From: CAVVZJ01 sp963752755
Lineage (GTDB): Bacteria; Planctomycetota; Planctomycetia; Isosphaerales; Isosphaeraceae
NCBI GenBank assembly: GCA_963752755.1
Contig: CAVVZJ010000012.1
Span: 53,937-117,936, forward strand
Reading direction: 5' to 3'
DNA: 64,000 bases
The translations under genes were made by a program, and so were the position numbers. The notes beneath the pieces were generated by a model that ran no database searches, was not told the origin of the DNA, and saw only the letters and a list, made by a program, of their open reading frames with translations. Of the stretch, positions 18,101 to 27,177 are shown piece by piece (position 1 is the stretch's first letter; every line of letters begins with the position of its first letter).

Positions 18101-19367
18101 ATGAGCGAGTCGAACTCCGTCAGCCGCCGACGCTTCCTGGGCTCCGGGGCCGGGCTGCTCGCCCTCTCGGCGATGGGCGGGGACGGCGGTTGGATCTTCG
18201 GCGACGACGAGGCCGGTTCCGACCGCCTGGTCGCCGGCATCGAACGGGAGGTCGTCTTCCCCGGTCGACGGGGCGGGGCGACGTGGTTCCACCCCCGAGC
18301 CTGCATGGTCCCCACGCCCGATGGCCCCCTGGCCCTGATGACCCTCCAGTCGATCGGCGGCTCCGACGTGTTCGGCCCGGTCCACTGGACGACCTCCACG
18401 GACCTGGGCCGGACCTGGACCGAGCCGGAGCCGATCCCCGGCCTGGGACGCCGGGACCTGGGCGACGGCTGGGAGGTGGGCGTCTGCGACGTGGTGCCCG
18501 AGTACCACCCGCCGACGGGCACCGTGCTGGCCGTCGGGCATAACGTCTACTACCGCAACGGCGTGCTGGCCCGGCCCCAGCGGCAACGCTGGCCGGTCTA
18601 CGTGGTCCGGTCGCCGGACGGGCGATGGTCCGAGCCCCGGCGGCTCGAGTGGGACGACCCCAGGGCCACGGCGATCTACACCTGCGGCTGCTCGCAGCGG
18701 GTCGTCCTCGACGACGGCGACGTGCTGATCCCGCTGTCGTTCGGCCCCGAGGGCCGCACTCACCGCTCGGTCACGACGGTCCGCTGCTCGTTCGATGGCC
18801 GTTCCCTCCAGATCCGGCGGGTGGGGAACGAACTGGTCAACACCTCCGGTCGGGGGCTGCTGGAGCCGTCGCTGGCGCGCGCTCGACGGCCGCTTCTATC
18901 TGACGATCCGGGCCGAGGACGATCGGGGCTACGTCTCGGCCTCGGACGACGGACTGCACTGGGAGCCGCAGCGGCCCTGGTGCTGGGACGACGGCGAGCC
19001 GCTGGTCATGTCCACGACCCAGCAGCACTGGCTGCCCCACTCCGACGGCCTGTTCCTGGTCTACACCCGCAAGGCCGAGTCGAACGTCAACGTGATGCGC
19101 TGGCGGGCACCGCTGTACCTGGCCGAGGTGGACCGGGAGGCCCTGCGGCTGGTCCGGTCGTCGGAGCGGGTCGTCCTGCCGCTGATCGGCGACGGGATCG
19201 ACGACCCGGCGCACGTGGCGCGGATGGGCAACTTCCACACGGTCGCCGCCACGCCGGGCGAGTCCTGGGTGACGGTGGGCGAGACCTTGCCGGCGGACGG
19301 CTGGCGGGGCGACACGCTGCTGGCCCGCATCCGCTGGAGCCGACCGAACCGCCTGGTCACGGGCTGA
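18101..19367 (+). CDS. Tat-exported sialidase-fold glycosidase, one frameshift
   Basis: A secreted six-bladed propeller protein of the exo-alpha-sialidase superfamily. The twin-arginine signal SRRRFLGSGAGLLALSAMGG begins at residue 8. Asp-box motifs occur as TSTDLGRTWTEPEP and ASDDGLHWEPQRPW, with a looser SPDGRWSEPRRL. Further motifs are TIYTCGC-like AIYTCGCSQRVVL, and LIPLSFGPEGRTHRS. One frame change falls near 18885, between GRGLLEPSLAR and ALDGRFYLTIRAEDDRG. About 422 residues joined. The ATG at 18101 has GAGGAAGG upstream. The sugar substrate is unknown; related planctomycete proteins may act on sulfated or plant glycans. Confidence 0.75.
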
Positions 19368-19390
19368 TGGATTTCCGAGGGACTCCTGCC

Positions 19391-20435
19391 ATGTCCATTC
19401 GATACCGCTTCGCCCTCGTGTTCATGCTCGCACTGGGCTCCTGGGCGAGCCCGTCGAAGGCCGGTGATCGCACCCCATGTCGCCAGCGGGCCTGTGACTT
19501 CGAGATTGTGCAGCGAGTCCAAGGGTGCCGGCTTGCACGAGGAGATGAAGCGATCGAGGCCCCGCCCGTGGCCTTCGAGGACCAGACCCGACGGCCTCCA
19601 GATCACCATCGGCGGCAAGCCGTTCGCCCGCTACGTGTATCGGGACGGAGGCAGACCACCCGACCGTTCTTCGAGTCGATCCACGCCCCCGACGGCACGC
19701 AGGTGACCCGGAACAACCCGCCGGTCGAGGGCAAGGACCTGGCCGACCACCCGACCTTCCACCCCGGCCTCTGGCTGGCCTTCGGCGACCTCAACGGGGC
19801 CGACTCCTGGCGGAACAAGGACCGCATCCGCCACGCCGGCTTCGTCGAGCCGCCCCAGGGCGGCCCAGGCCGGGGGACATTCGCCGTCCGCAACCGCCAT
19901 GAGAAGGGCGGCAAGGTCATCGGCGAGGAGGTCTGCCGGATCACGGTCCTGGTCCGGCCCGAGGGCTACCTGCTGCTCTGGGACTCGGAGTTCCGGCCCG
20001 TGGGCGGCGATCTGGTCTTCGGCGATCAGGAGGAGATGGGCCTGGGCGTCCGGGTCGCCACGCCGCTGGCGGTCGTCAAGGGCGGCCGGATCATCGACAG
20101 CGAGGGCCGGGTCAACGAGGCCCAGGTCTGGGGCCGGCAGGCCGACTGGTGCTCCTACAGCGGGCGAGGTCGACGGGGAGCCGGTCGGCGTGCTGCTGAT
20201 GCCGCACCCGGCGAACTTCCGCCGCTCGTGGTTCCACGCCCGAGATTACGGCCTGCTGGAGGCCAACCCCTTCGGGCGGAACGCCTTCACCGGCGGTGAG
20301 AAGAGCCGGGTCGTGGTCGAGCAGGGGGAGACGCTCCGGCTGCGGTTCGGGGTGCTGGTCTACGACGACGAGCCCGACCTGCCTGCCGCCTACCGGGATT
20401 ACCTCCTCCAGGCCGGGTCGCCACAGGAACGCTGA
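19391..20435 (+). CDS. Exported DUF6807 (PmoA-like) protein, frameshifted
   Basis: A signal peptide (YRFALVFMLALGSWASPSKA) precedes a DUF6807 domain, formerly called PmoA-like, found in planctomycete and Bacteroidetes glycan clusters and not a methane oxygenase. Typical stretches are LQITIGGKPFARYVYRDGG, HPTFHPGLWLAFGDLNG, FGDQEEMGLGVRVATPL, VLLMPHPANFRRSWFHARD and GLLEANPFGRNAF. Frame changes occur near 19500, 19585, 19655 and 20165. About 345 residues joined. It starts 24 bp after the sialidase stop, so the two are probably co-transcribed and co-exported. Confidence 0.7.
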
Positions 20436-20454
20436 TCCAATCCGGGGGCGACCG

Positions 20455-21070
20455 ATGGGCCTCTACTCCCGCCACATCTTCCCCCGGCTGTGCGACTGGG
20501 CGATGAGCGGCCCCTGGATGGGGAAGCTCCGCAGCGAGGCGCTGGCCGGGGTGGGCGGCGAGGTCCTGGAGATCGGCTTCGGCACGGGCCTGAACCTGCC
20601 CCACTACCCGGAGCACATCCGCAGGCTCGCCACGGTCGATCCCAACCCCGGCATGAGCAAACTGGCCCGCAGGCGGGTCGCCGAGAGGGGAATCGAGATC
20701 GACCAGCGGGTCCTTGGTGGCGAAGCGCTCCCCTTCGACGCCGAGACCTTCGACGTCGTGGTGAGCACCTGGACGCTGTGCAGCATCCCCGAGGTCGGGC
20801 GGGCGCTGGCCGAGGTTCATCGGGTCCTGAAGCCGAGCGGGCGGTTCATCTTCCTGGAGCACGGCCTGGGCGACGACCCTGGTGTCCGGCGGTGGCAGCG
20901 GCGGCTCAACCCGATCCAGAGGATCCTGGGCGACGGTTGCCGGCTGGACCTGGACGTCGAGGCGGTCGTCCGGTCGCAGCCGTTCCGGGACGTGGCCGTC
21001 GAGCGGTTCGAGATGGAGCGGGTGCCCCGGATCGCTCGGGACGATGTATCGTGGAGTGGCGACGAAGTGA
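20455..21070 (+). CDS. Class I SAM-dependent methyltransferase, one frameshift
   Basis: A small soluble methyltransferase (UbiE/Methyltransf_11 type). Motif I is VGGEVLEIGFGTGLNLPHYP, then LATVDPNPGMSKLARRRV, FDVVVSTWTLCSIPEVGRAL and VLKPSGRFIFLEHGLGDD. The expected C-terminus, MYRGVATK, is reached by a frame change near 21045 and stops at 21068-21070; without it the frame runs on to 21228. About 205 residues, usual for this group, often annotated as phosphatidylethanolamine methyltransferase-like. The substrate is unknown. It begins 19 bp after the DUF6807 gene. Confidence 0.78.
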
Positions 21071-21083
21071 CCGGAGGCCCCCC

Positions 21084-21413
21084 GTGGCGGCGAGCATCGA
21101 CCTGGACGAGATCCTCGACCGACTCTCGCCCCTGGGCGAGGTCACGGCCCGGCCCCTGTTCGGCGGGCACGGGCTCTACTGGGGCGAGACAATCTTCGCC
21201 ATCCTTTTCCGGGGCCGGCTCTACTTGAAGGTCGATGAGCGGTCGAAGGGCGACTTCGTGAGTCGAGACATGAGGCCTTTCCGCCCGAACGAACGTCAGA
21301 CGCTCAAGTCCTACTACGAGGTGCCGCCCGAGGCCATTGGTGACAACGAGGCGTTGTTGTCGTGGGCCAGGGAAGCGATCCGGGCGGGGCAGACGTCGCA
21401 GAGTCTCCGATGA
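21084..21413 (+). CDS. TfoX N-terminal domain protein
   Basis: A 109-residue protein with the TfoX-N fold: LDEILDRLSPLGEVTARPLF, GGHGLYWGETIFAILFRG, LYLKVDERSKGDFVSRDM and LKSYYEVPPEAI. Stand-alone TfoX-N proteins are common and not known to act as the competence regulator itself. The GTG at 21084 has GGAGG nine bases upstream. It follows the methyltransferase by 13 bp. Confidence 0.8.
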   Translation: MAASIDLDEILDRLSPLGEVTARPLFGGHGLYWGETIFAILFRGRLYLKVDERSKGDFVSRDMRPFRPNERQTLKSYYEVPPEAIGDNEALLSWAREAIRAGQTSQSLR

Positions 21414-21543
21414 GCATCATCCTGGGATCGCTCGCCTGGAGATCCGAGAGGCGGTGCTCGACCACAGACCGGGCTGAGCGGATGAGGACGGGCGAGGATC
21501 ACGACGATCCCATCGCAAACGAGAGACGTGGAGGAGCCAACCG

Positions 21544-22077
21544 ATGGCCCGGATCAAGCGACAGCCGAACGAGGAACCCTCGGTCCCGGCGACGGCTCGC
21601 CCGGCTTATGAGGCCGTCGTGGGCCTGACCGATGCCTTCTGCCGGGAGCATCTGAACGAGGAGTACGAGGTCCTGTGCCGCAAGCTCGCCGGGGCGATGG
21701 CCCGCAAGCGACCGTCCCCCTTGCCGAGCGGCAGGCCCGAGACCTGGGCCTGCGGGATCGTCCGCACGGTCGGCTGGGTCAACTTCCTCGACGACCGCAG
21801 CGGCACGCCGCACCTGAAGCTGACGGCCATCGACAGGGCCTTCGGGGTCGCCGAGAGCACCGGCCAGGGCAAGTCGAAGGCGATCCGCACGATGCTCAAG
21901 ATCCGCCAGTTCGACCCGCAATGGACGCTGCCCAGCCGGATGGACCAAAACCCAAGCGCCTGGATGATCGAGATCAACGGCTTCGTCGTGGACGCCCGGC
22001 ATCTGAAGCGCGAGTTCCAGGAGGAGGCGTACCGGAAGGGCCTGATCCCCTACATCCCGGAGAAAGCGGATCGCTGA
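21544..22077 (+). CDS. DUF6398 domain protein
   Basis: A 177-residue soluble protein. LCRKLAGAMARKRPSPLPSG, WACGIVRTVGWVNFLDDRSG and FGVAESTGQGKSKAIRTMLK match DUF6398, which has a sigma-like helix-turn-helix appearance and often occurs near pRiA4b ORF-3-like genes, as it does here. The function is unknown; the last stretch could bind nucleic acid. A GGAGGAG ribosome binding site lies before the ATG at 21544. The 130 bp before it hold no gene. Confidence 0.7.
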   Translation: MARIKRQPNEEPSVPATARPAYEAVVGLTDAFCREHLNEEYEVLCRKLAGAMARKRPSPLPSGRPETWACGIVRTVGWVNFLDDRSGTPHLKLTAIDRAFGVAESTGQGKSKAIRTMLKIRQFDPQWTLPSRMDQNPSAWMIEINGFVVDARHLKREFQEEAYRKGLIPYIPEKADR

Positions 22078-22147
22078 GACGCCGCATGACGACCCACACT
22101 TCAGGCGACCGAGAAGGGACTGTGCGAGATGTCTGGGGACGAAGATC

Positions 22148-22474
22148 ATGAATGAGCCGTGCGGGCAACTCGTCGTGAGGCTGGGCCAGGCCCAGGTGGA
22201 TGCGATGTTCGAACGGCAAGATCAAGGGCCGGTCATCGATGACTCGGAGTTCCTCCCGCTCGTCGAATCCGTGTTGACGGCATTCGAGACGGCGGGGCTC
22301 GGCGGCGAGGTCGTCGAGGAGCTTTGGGCCTGCACCTATGCCCGGTACGATCGGTATGCCCGGTACGATCGGGCCTGCCAGGAGGCCGACCCCAGTTATA
22401 CGACGGAGGACAATATCCGTCAGATGCGAAGTTATCTGCGGGGACCACGCCGGATCAGAAGTCGAAGACGGTGA
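22148..22474 (+). CDS. Unknown protein with a duplicated YARYDR motif
   Basis: A 108-residue acidic protein with an Arg-rich C-terminus (RGPRRIRSRRR). EFLPLVESVLTAFETAGLGG is helical; YARYDRYARYDR (about residues 64-75) comes from an exact 18-bp DNA duplication. The family is not recognised. The ATG is coupled by ATGA to the end of a 21-codon leader ORF (22086-22151). Confidence 0.5.
   Translation: MNEPCGQLVVRLGQAQVDAMFERQDQGPVIDDSEFLPLVESVLTAFETAGLGGEVVEELWACTYARYDRYARYDRACQEADPSYTTEDNIRQMRSYLRGPRRIRSRRR
22337..22372 (+). repeat. 18-bp exact tandem duplication in coding DNA
   Basis: TATGCCCGGTACGATCGG occurs twice in a row (22337-22354, 22355-22372), keeping the frame and doubling YARYDR. 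Exactness suggests a recent slip. Confidence 0.9.
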
Positions 22475-22487
22475 GGCCCGAACACCG

Positions 22488-22865
22488 ATGAGCCAACAGA
22501 TCCAACGCCGCCTGGAAGAGATCATGGCCCTGATCCCGTGCTCAGTATCGGGATGCTGGTTCGTACACGGAGCCGAGACTGCCTATTACTTCGACAACAA
22601 CTGCGAGTGCCATGTCCTGGAGGTCTGGCCCGTGGGGGTCCGAGAGGAGGTCGATGAACAGACGAACGGCCACGATGGGGAGGAACCGGACATCCTCTAC
22701 GAGTTGGCCGAGTTCGATTTCACGGCGTTGGTGAAGGCGGTGCCGCTGGAGCACTTCCATTTCAGCCAGCGGGGGGCGGTCTTCGAGTTCGGCTGGAAGG
22801 AGTTCGGCGAGGATCTGGAACTGCGGGTCCATATCGAGCCCGAGGAGCCCGACGAGGAATCGTGA
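22488..22865 (+). CDS. Unknown acidic protein
   Basis: A 125-residue, strongly acidic protein (IEPEEPDEES at the end), with aromatic and Cys-containing stretches CSVSGCWFVHGAETAYYFDN and NCECHVLEVWPV. No signal peptide or known motif. The 13-bp gap from the preceding gene suggests one transcript. The function is unknown. Confidence 0.55.
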   Translation: MSQQIQRRLEEIMALIPCSVSGCWFVHGAETAYYFDNNCECHVLEVWPVGVREEVDEQTNGHDGEEPDILYELAEFDFTALVKAVPLEHFHFSQRGAVFEFGWKEFGEDLELRVHIEPEEPDEES

Positions 22866-22901
22866 TCCTCGGCGTCCCCGGCGATCCGACGAGATGATCC
22901 G

Positions 22902-23579
22902 ATGGTCGAGTACCACGAGCCCCTCAAATTTGGCAAGGGAGCGGCGTTCGTCAAGAGCAAGCTCCGCTACCTGCCCCAGGTTGATGACGTGTGGGAGGCC
23001 GACTTCCAGCCGATCCCGGAGCAGGTCTGCAAGCGGGTCCATCGGGGCGAACTCTGGCTGGGCCTGGTCGTCAGCGTCCCCCTGCGCTTGCATCTCGCCG
23101 ACCGGCTGCTCGAAGTCCCGCCCCCGACCGTCAACGATCTCGCCACGCTGCTGGCCCATGCCATGAGCCGGCCCCTGGTCGATCGGGCTCATCGCCCCAC
23201 TCGCATCCATCTCCGGCACAACCCGCAATGGCGGGAGTTGCTGCCCCATCTGGAGCAACTCGGGGTCGAGGTCATGACGCAGGACTCACTGCCCGCCTGG
23301 GATCAGATGGCCCTCGACTTCTTCCGGCGGATGCGAGAGGTTCAGGTGGGACAGGGGATCAGCCTGATCGCCCTGCCGATCGACATCGAGAAGACCTTCC
23401 CGGCCCTCGCCTGTTGGGTGCAGACGCACGGGCGGATCGAGATCGGCGTGCAGGAGGCCCGAAGGCTCATCGCACGGGCCTGGGAGGGGGACAGGGTGGT
23501 GTTCGAGGAGGGCGAGATCGGGGATCTCAGCGAGGCCCTGGTCGCCCTGGATCGAGGGATCGCCGAGTCGAGAGGTTGA
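22902..23579 (+). CDS. DUF6930-like protein
   Basis: A 225-residue soluble protein. YLPQVDDVWEADFQPIPEQV, ELWLGLVVSVPLRLHLADRL and VNDLATLLAHAMSRPL match the DUF6930 pattern as I remember it, and the C-terminal half (VGQGISLIALPIDIEKTFP, VQEARRLIARAWEGDRVVFE) is mixed alpha/beta. DUF6930 proteins often neighbour plasmid pRiA4b ORF-3-like genes, as here. The function is unknown. Confidence 0.55.
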   Translation: MVEYHEPLKFGKGAAFVKSKLRYLPQVDDVWEADFQPIPEQVCKRVHRGELWLGLVVSVPLRLHLADRLLEVPPPTVNDLATLLAHAMSRPLVDRAHRPTRIHLRHNPQWRELLPHLEQLGVEVMTQDSLPAWDQMALDFFRRMREVQVGQGISLIALPIDIEKTFPALACWVQTHGRIEIGVQEARRLIARAWEGDRVVFEEGEIGDLSEALVALDRGIAESRG

Positions 23580-23652
23580 ATCGGTGGGCACGATGCCCGC
23601 CCCTGTCGTCAGACGCTCTTCTCCAGCGTCGTCCGTCCCGAGAGGTAAGCCA

Positions 23653-24666
23653 ATGGCCCGACGCAAGCCTGACAAGGCCGGTGAAGAGGACAAGCCTGTC
23701 ACCGGGGAGTTCTCGGCCAAGATGCTGGAGGTCTACACCGGCATGCTCCACAGTCTGACGGATCGTAGTGCCGCTCTGGGAAAGACCGGGCCGGGCTGGC
23801 TGAGCCGCTCCGAGACGCTCGACGTCGGGTTGTCCAGGGACGATCGGCGCATCCTGCTCGGGTTGCCGGAACTGGACGACCCGCTCAGAGAACGCCTGGA
23901 GATCGCTGAGGGCGGGGATCAGGGCATCCCGGTGATGGTGGAGGAACTGGCGTCGATTTTCCTCGCCCTGTCCCAGGGACTCTCCAAGGCCGAGGGGCCG
24001 GAGGCCGAGGAGATGATCCAGGTGGCGATCAAGCTCACCTCGTCTCTCAACGACCGTCTCTCCCGAAGACCTCCTCCAGCCGGGCGTCGGAAAGGTGCGG
24101 CCAAGAAAGCCAAGACATCAAAGGGCCGGGGAACCATCTATCAACTGAAGGTCACGCTCAAGGACGTCCGGCCCCCGATCTGGCGTCGTGTCCTGGTGCC
24201 CGACATCTCGCTGACCAGGCTCCACGAGATTCTCCAGGTCGTGATGGGCTGGGAGAACTACCACCTCTACGACTTCGAGGTCCGAGGGGACCTTTACACC
24301 GATCCCAGGGGCAAGGATGACCTCGACATGGAGGACGCCAGCCAGGTCAAGCTCAGCCAGATTGCCTCGAAGGAGAAGGCGAAGTTCCGCTACATCTACG
24401 ACTTCGGCGACAACTGGCAGCACGAGGTCCTGGTCGAGAAGCTCTTGCCGTCGGAGGCTGGGAAGACGTATCCGGTCTGCGTGACCGGCAAGCGAGCCTG
24501 CCCGCCGGAGGACGTGGGCGGCCCCTGGGGTTACATGGAGTTCGCCGAGGCGATCCAGGACCCGGAGCACGAGCAGCACGAGGAGTTACTGGAGTGGCGA
24601 GGCGAGTTCGACCCGGAGGCATTCGACCTCGATGCCGTGAACCAGGAACTCCGTCGGCTGCGATAG
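23653..24666 (+). CDS. Plasmid pRiA4b ORF-3-like family protein
   Basis: A 337-residue two-part protein. The N-terminal 160 residues are a helical, charged domain ending in a Lys-rich linker (GRRKGAAKKAKTSKG). The C-terminal part is the pRiA4b ORF-3-like domain (PF07929): YQLKVTLKDVRPPIWRRVLV, LTRLHEILQVVMGWENYHLY, FRYIYDFGDNWQHEVLVE, CVTGKRACPPEDVGGPWGY and FDPEAFDLDAVNQELRRL. The domain is related in name to IS1096 passenger TnpR-like proteins, but no function is established. The ATG at 23653 follows GAGAGGTAAG. Confidence 0.82.
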   Translation: MARRKPDKAGEEDKPVTGEFSAKMLEVYTGMLHSLTDRSAALGKTGPGWLSRSETLDVGLSRDDRRILLGLPELDDPLRERLEIAEGGDQGIPVMVEELASIFLALSQGLSKAEGPEAEEMIQVAIKLTSSLNDRLSRRPPPAGRRKGAAKKAKTSKGRGTIYQLKVTLKDVRPPIWRRVLVPDISLTRLHEILQVVMGWENYHLYDFEVRGDLYTDPRGKDDLDMEDASQVKLSQIASKEKAKFRYIYDFGDNWQHEVLVEKLLPSEAGKTYPVCVTGKRACPPEDVGGPWGYMEFAEAIQDPEHEQHEELLEWRGEFDPEAFDLDAVNQELRRLR

Positions 24667-24779
24667 CGACCGTCCTGGCCCGAGGGGCGGAACTCATGAT
24701 CGAGAGCCGGTTCTGATGAGTCGAGGTCGAGGAAGGCCGTGCTGCGGCACGGGGAGAGCCGCCCGAAGAGGAGATGACG

Positions 24780-25112
24780 ATGGCAGGTCTCTCGAACCTG
24801 CTCGCCGACGTCCCCACCAGTCTGCCGGACGAACTCGTCGAGATGCTCCTGAGCATGCCGGGCCTCCGCATCGAGCGGATCGTCTCGCTGGGCCACGCCT
24901 CGCCCGAGGGCTTCTGGTACGATCAACCGACGCACGAATGGGTCCTGCTGCTGAAGGGGGCAGCCCGGCTCCGATTTGAGGGGCAAGAGCCGATCGACCT
25001 GCGTCCGGGTGCGTTCGTCAACATCCCGGCCCATGAGCGGCATCGGGTCGAGTGGACCGACCCGGAGCAGCCGACGATCTGGCTAGCGATCCATTACGGA
25101 GAGCCGACTTGA
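24780..25112 (+). CDS. Cupin-domain protein
   Basis: A 110-residue single-domain cupin: HEWVLLLKGAARLRFEGQEP, LRPGAFVNIPAHERHRVEWT and IWLAIHYGE. The second cupin motif has its His (HERHRVEW), but the first lacks the usual HxH, so metal binding is uncertain. ATG 24780 is six codons' worth better placed after GAGGAG than ATG 24774. Its stop overlaps a TTG start of a possible tiny gene. Confidence 0.7.
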   Translation: MAGLSNLLADVPTSLPDELVEMLLSMPGLRIERIVSLGHASPEGFWYDQPTHEWVLLLKGAARLRFEGQEPIDLRPGAFVNIPAHERHRVEWTDPEQPTIWLAIHYGEPT

Positions 25113-25242
25113 ACGACGACGAGACCATTCCGGCTTCACGCCCGGCCCGACCCCGTACACGGTCTGGGCCAACGACGGCTCGATCCTGACCGTCGACGAG
25201 CCTGATCGAAGCCGTTGGTTTTCAGAAGGACAGGCACCATGA
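25109..25242 (+). CDS. Possible 44-residue linking gene, frameshifted
   Basis: From a TTG overlapping the cupin stop (TTGA), NDDETIP reads in one frame; from 25132 the next frame gives GFTPGPTPYTVWANDG and SILTVDEPDRSRWFSEGQAP, ending at a TGA that overlaps the next gene's ATG (ATGA, 25239-25242). One missing G near 25131 would join them. Four-base overlaps at both ends argue for a real small gene; no family known. Confidence 0.3.
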
Positions 25243-26363
25243 GAGTCTCATTCCTGATCCCGTTCGCCGCCTTCACGCTGGTCGCCGCCTCAGCCGCCGG
25301 CCAGGAGCGGTCACGGCCAACGGCAGGACTGGCGGGCCGCCTGCACATCGTCCCCACCCCCATCCGCTCCTACCGGCTGCTGTCCATGAGCCGGGACGAG
25401 GACGGCTTCCTCTGGGCCGGCTCGATCCACCGGGCCGTCCACCGCTACGACCCCCGCACCGGCGAGGTCGAGACGATCAAGTTGCCCTACGACGCCACGG
25501 CGAGCGCCTGCCTCTGCGTCGGCGGCAAGGTCTACATCCTGGGGCAGTCCTACCCCCGGCTGATCATCCTCGACCGCTCGACCGGCTCCTTTCAAGAGGT
25601 CGCCTACCCCTCGCCGCACCCCGACGTCTGGTACGGGGTCGAGGCCGGCGACGACCGCCACCTCTACCTGTTCGACCGGGGCTCGGTCGGCGTCATCCGG
25701 TGGGACAGCCGCACCGACACCGGCCAGGTGATCCCCTGGCCCTACGAGACCTCGCCGCCGTCCGCGGGCCGCATCGAACCCAGGGACCAGGCCCTCTGGT
25801 GCTACGCCTGGGACCTCGACGGCGGCCAGTACCGACCGCTGGGCATCGCCCGGCTCGACCTGGGGACCGACTCGTTCACCGGCTGGTATGCCTTCCCGAC
25901 GGAGGAGGACCGCCTGGAGCCCTTCGAGGAGCCGGGCTCGACCTTCTTCCTGCCGTACTCGCTCGAGGGCAAGCTCATGCCGTTCGACTTCCGGACGAGA
26001 CGCTGGTGTCGGCCTATGGCGGTGCCCCGCTTCGGCGAACGCTTCGGCTTCCTCGGCGGGCCGGTTGTGCATGAGGGCCGCTCCTACTTCTCCTTGAGCA
26101 CCTACAACGGCACGGACCTCGGCTGCGACGGCAAGCCGTACCACTTCTGCGACTCGATCCTGGAGTTCGACCCGGCGACCCGCCGCTTCGAGTTCCTCAC
26201 GCTGGAGGCCGACGACGCCTACTATCAGATCGCCTACATGCTGAGCGCCGGCGGCGAGTTCTTCGCCACGGGCTCGAACGTCCGGGAGCCGGACGGGACG
26301 CTGGACCGGGACCGTGCGGGCGAGGTGGTCTTCTGGCAGACGGTGCCGGTCCAGGACCAATGA
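25239..26363 (+). CDS. Exported beta-propeller-like protein
   Basis: A 374-residue protein with a signal peptide (FLIPFAAFTLVAASAAG) and repeated blade-like units: MSRDEDGFLWAGSIHRAVHR, YDPRTGEVETIKLPY, LIILDRSTGSFQEVAYPS, GVIRWDSRTDTGQVIPWPY and ILEFDPATRRFEFLTLE. The pattern resembles two-component-regulator or Kelch-like propellers. No catalytic motif was seen. It may be a periplasmic binding protein, but this is inference from fold only. Confidence 0.65.
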   Translation: MRVSFLIPFAAFTLVAASAAGQERSRPTAGLAGRLHIVPTPIRSYRLLSMSRDEDGFLWAGSIHRAVHRYDPRTGEVETIKLPYDATASACLCVGGKVYILGQSYPRLIILDRSTGSFQEVAYPSPHPDVWYGVEAGDDRHLYLFDRGSVGVIRWDSRTDTGQVIPWPYETSPPSAGRIEPRDQALWCYAWDLDGGQYRPLGIARLDLGTDSFTGWYAFPTEEDRLEPFEEPGSTFFLPYSLEGKLMPFDFRTRRWCRPMAVPRFGERFGFLGGPVVHEGRSYFSLSTYNGTDLGCDGKPYHFCDSILEFDPATRRFEFLTLEADDAYYQIAYMLSAGGEFFATGSNVREPDGTLDRDRAGEVVFWQTVPVQDQ

Positions 26364-26432
26364 GACCCCGCTCTGTCCCGGCGAACCAGCGTCTATCGGA
26401 GACGCCCCGAGGCCCCCGAGAAGGAGATCCTG

Positions 26433-26960
26433 ATGGCACGTCCCAAGAAAGCAGCGTCGAAACCCGCCGGGCCGACCGATCAGGACAGCGTGCGGCTCTA
26501 CACCCTGGAGGTCTTCCTGATCAGCGGCCCGATTACAGAGAAGTTCGCCAGGAAGAACCCCGTGGTCTCTCGCACCATCCAGATCCGGGGCGACCAGACG
26601 CTCGAAGACCTGCATCGTGCCATCTTCGACGCCTTCGACCGCTGGGAAGAGCACATGTACGAGTTCCAGTTCGGCAAGGGTCCGATGGACCCGGAGGCAC
26701 CGAGATACGTGCTCCCCGGCTCCGACGAGATGGACCTGGGCGAGGAGAACCCGCCTGCCGGGCGGGTGGACCGGACGACCATCGAGTCGCTGGGCCTGGA
26801 GGTCGGTCGGGCGTTCGGCTACTGGTTCGACTTCGGCGACGACTGGTGGCACCAGATCAACGTCGAGGCCATCGATGAGACGGTCCCCAGGAGGAAGTTC
26901 CCCAAGGTGACGAAGCGGGTCGGCCAGAGCCCGCCGCAATATGCCGAGGAGGATGAGTAG
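26433..26960 (+). CDS. Second pRiA4b ORF-3-like protein, short form
   Basis: A 175-residue paralogue carrying only the PF07929-type domain: LYTLEVFLISGPITEKFARK, TLEDLHRAIFDAFDRWEEHM, YEFQFGKGPMDPEAPRYVL and FGYWFDFGDDWWHQINVEAI. The FDFGDDWWH motif corresponds to YDFGDNWQH of the longer copy 2 kb upstream. The Lys-rich N-terminus resembles that of the longer protein. The function is unknown. A GAAGGAG ribosome binding site precedes the ATG. Confidence 0.8.
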   Translation: MARPKKAASKPAGPTDQDSVRLYTLEVFLISGPITEKFARKNPVVSRTIQIRGDQTLEDLHRAIFDAFDRWEEHMYEFQFGKGPMDPEAPRYVLPGSDEMDLGEENPPAGRVDRTTIESLGLEVGRAFGYWFDFGDDWWHQINVEAIDETVPRRKFPKVTKRVGQSPPQYAEEDE

Positions 26961-26987
26961 GCGGCACTGACCAAGGGAAGAATCATC

Positions 26988-27170
26988 GTGACAGAACCGG
27001 CCAACGACTTCGCCAACCCCTGGCGAACATCAGGCAGCGATCGTTCGACGGGGATGACCGTCGGGCCAGAACCCGCTTGCCATCGAGGGTTCCCGCAGGG
27101 GCGGATACGAGGCCCCATCGTGGCGGTGATCGAGATCGCAGCCGGCCTCCGAGGCAGGCTCTCGCCATGA
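26988..27170 (+). CDS. Doubtful 60-residue ORF
   Basis: A GTG start preceded by AAGGGAAGAA, a good ribosome binding site, opens a frame of 60 codons (TEPANDFANPWRTSG, later GPIVAVIEIAAGLRGRL). No family; it may be a real short gene, part of a frameshifted one, or chance. Confidence 0.25.
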   Translation: MTEPANDFANPWRTSGSDRSTGMTVGPEPACHRGFPQGRIRGPIVAVIEIAAGLRGRLSP

Positions 27171-27177
27171 GCCAAAC

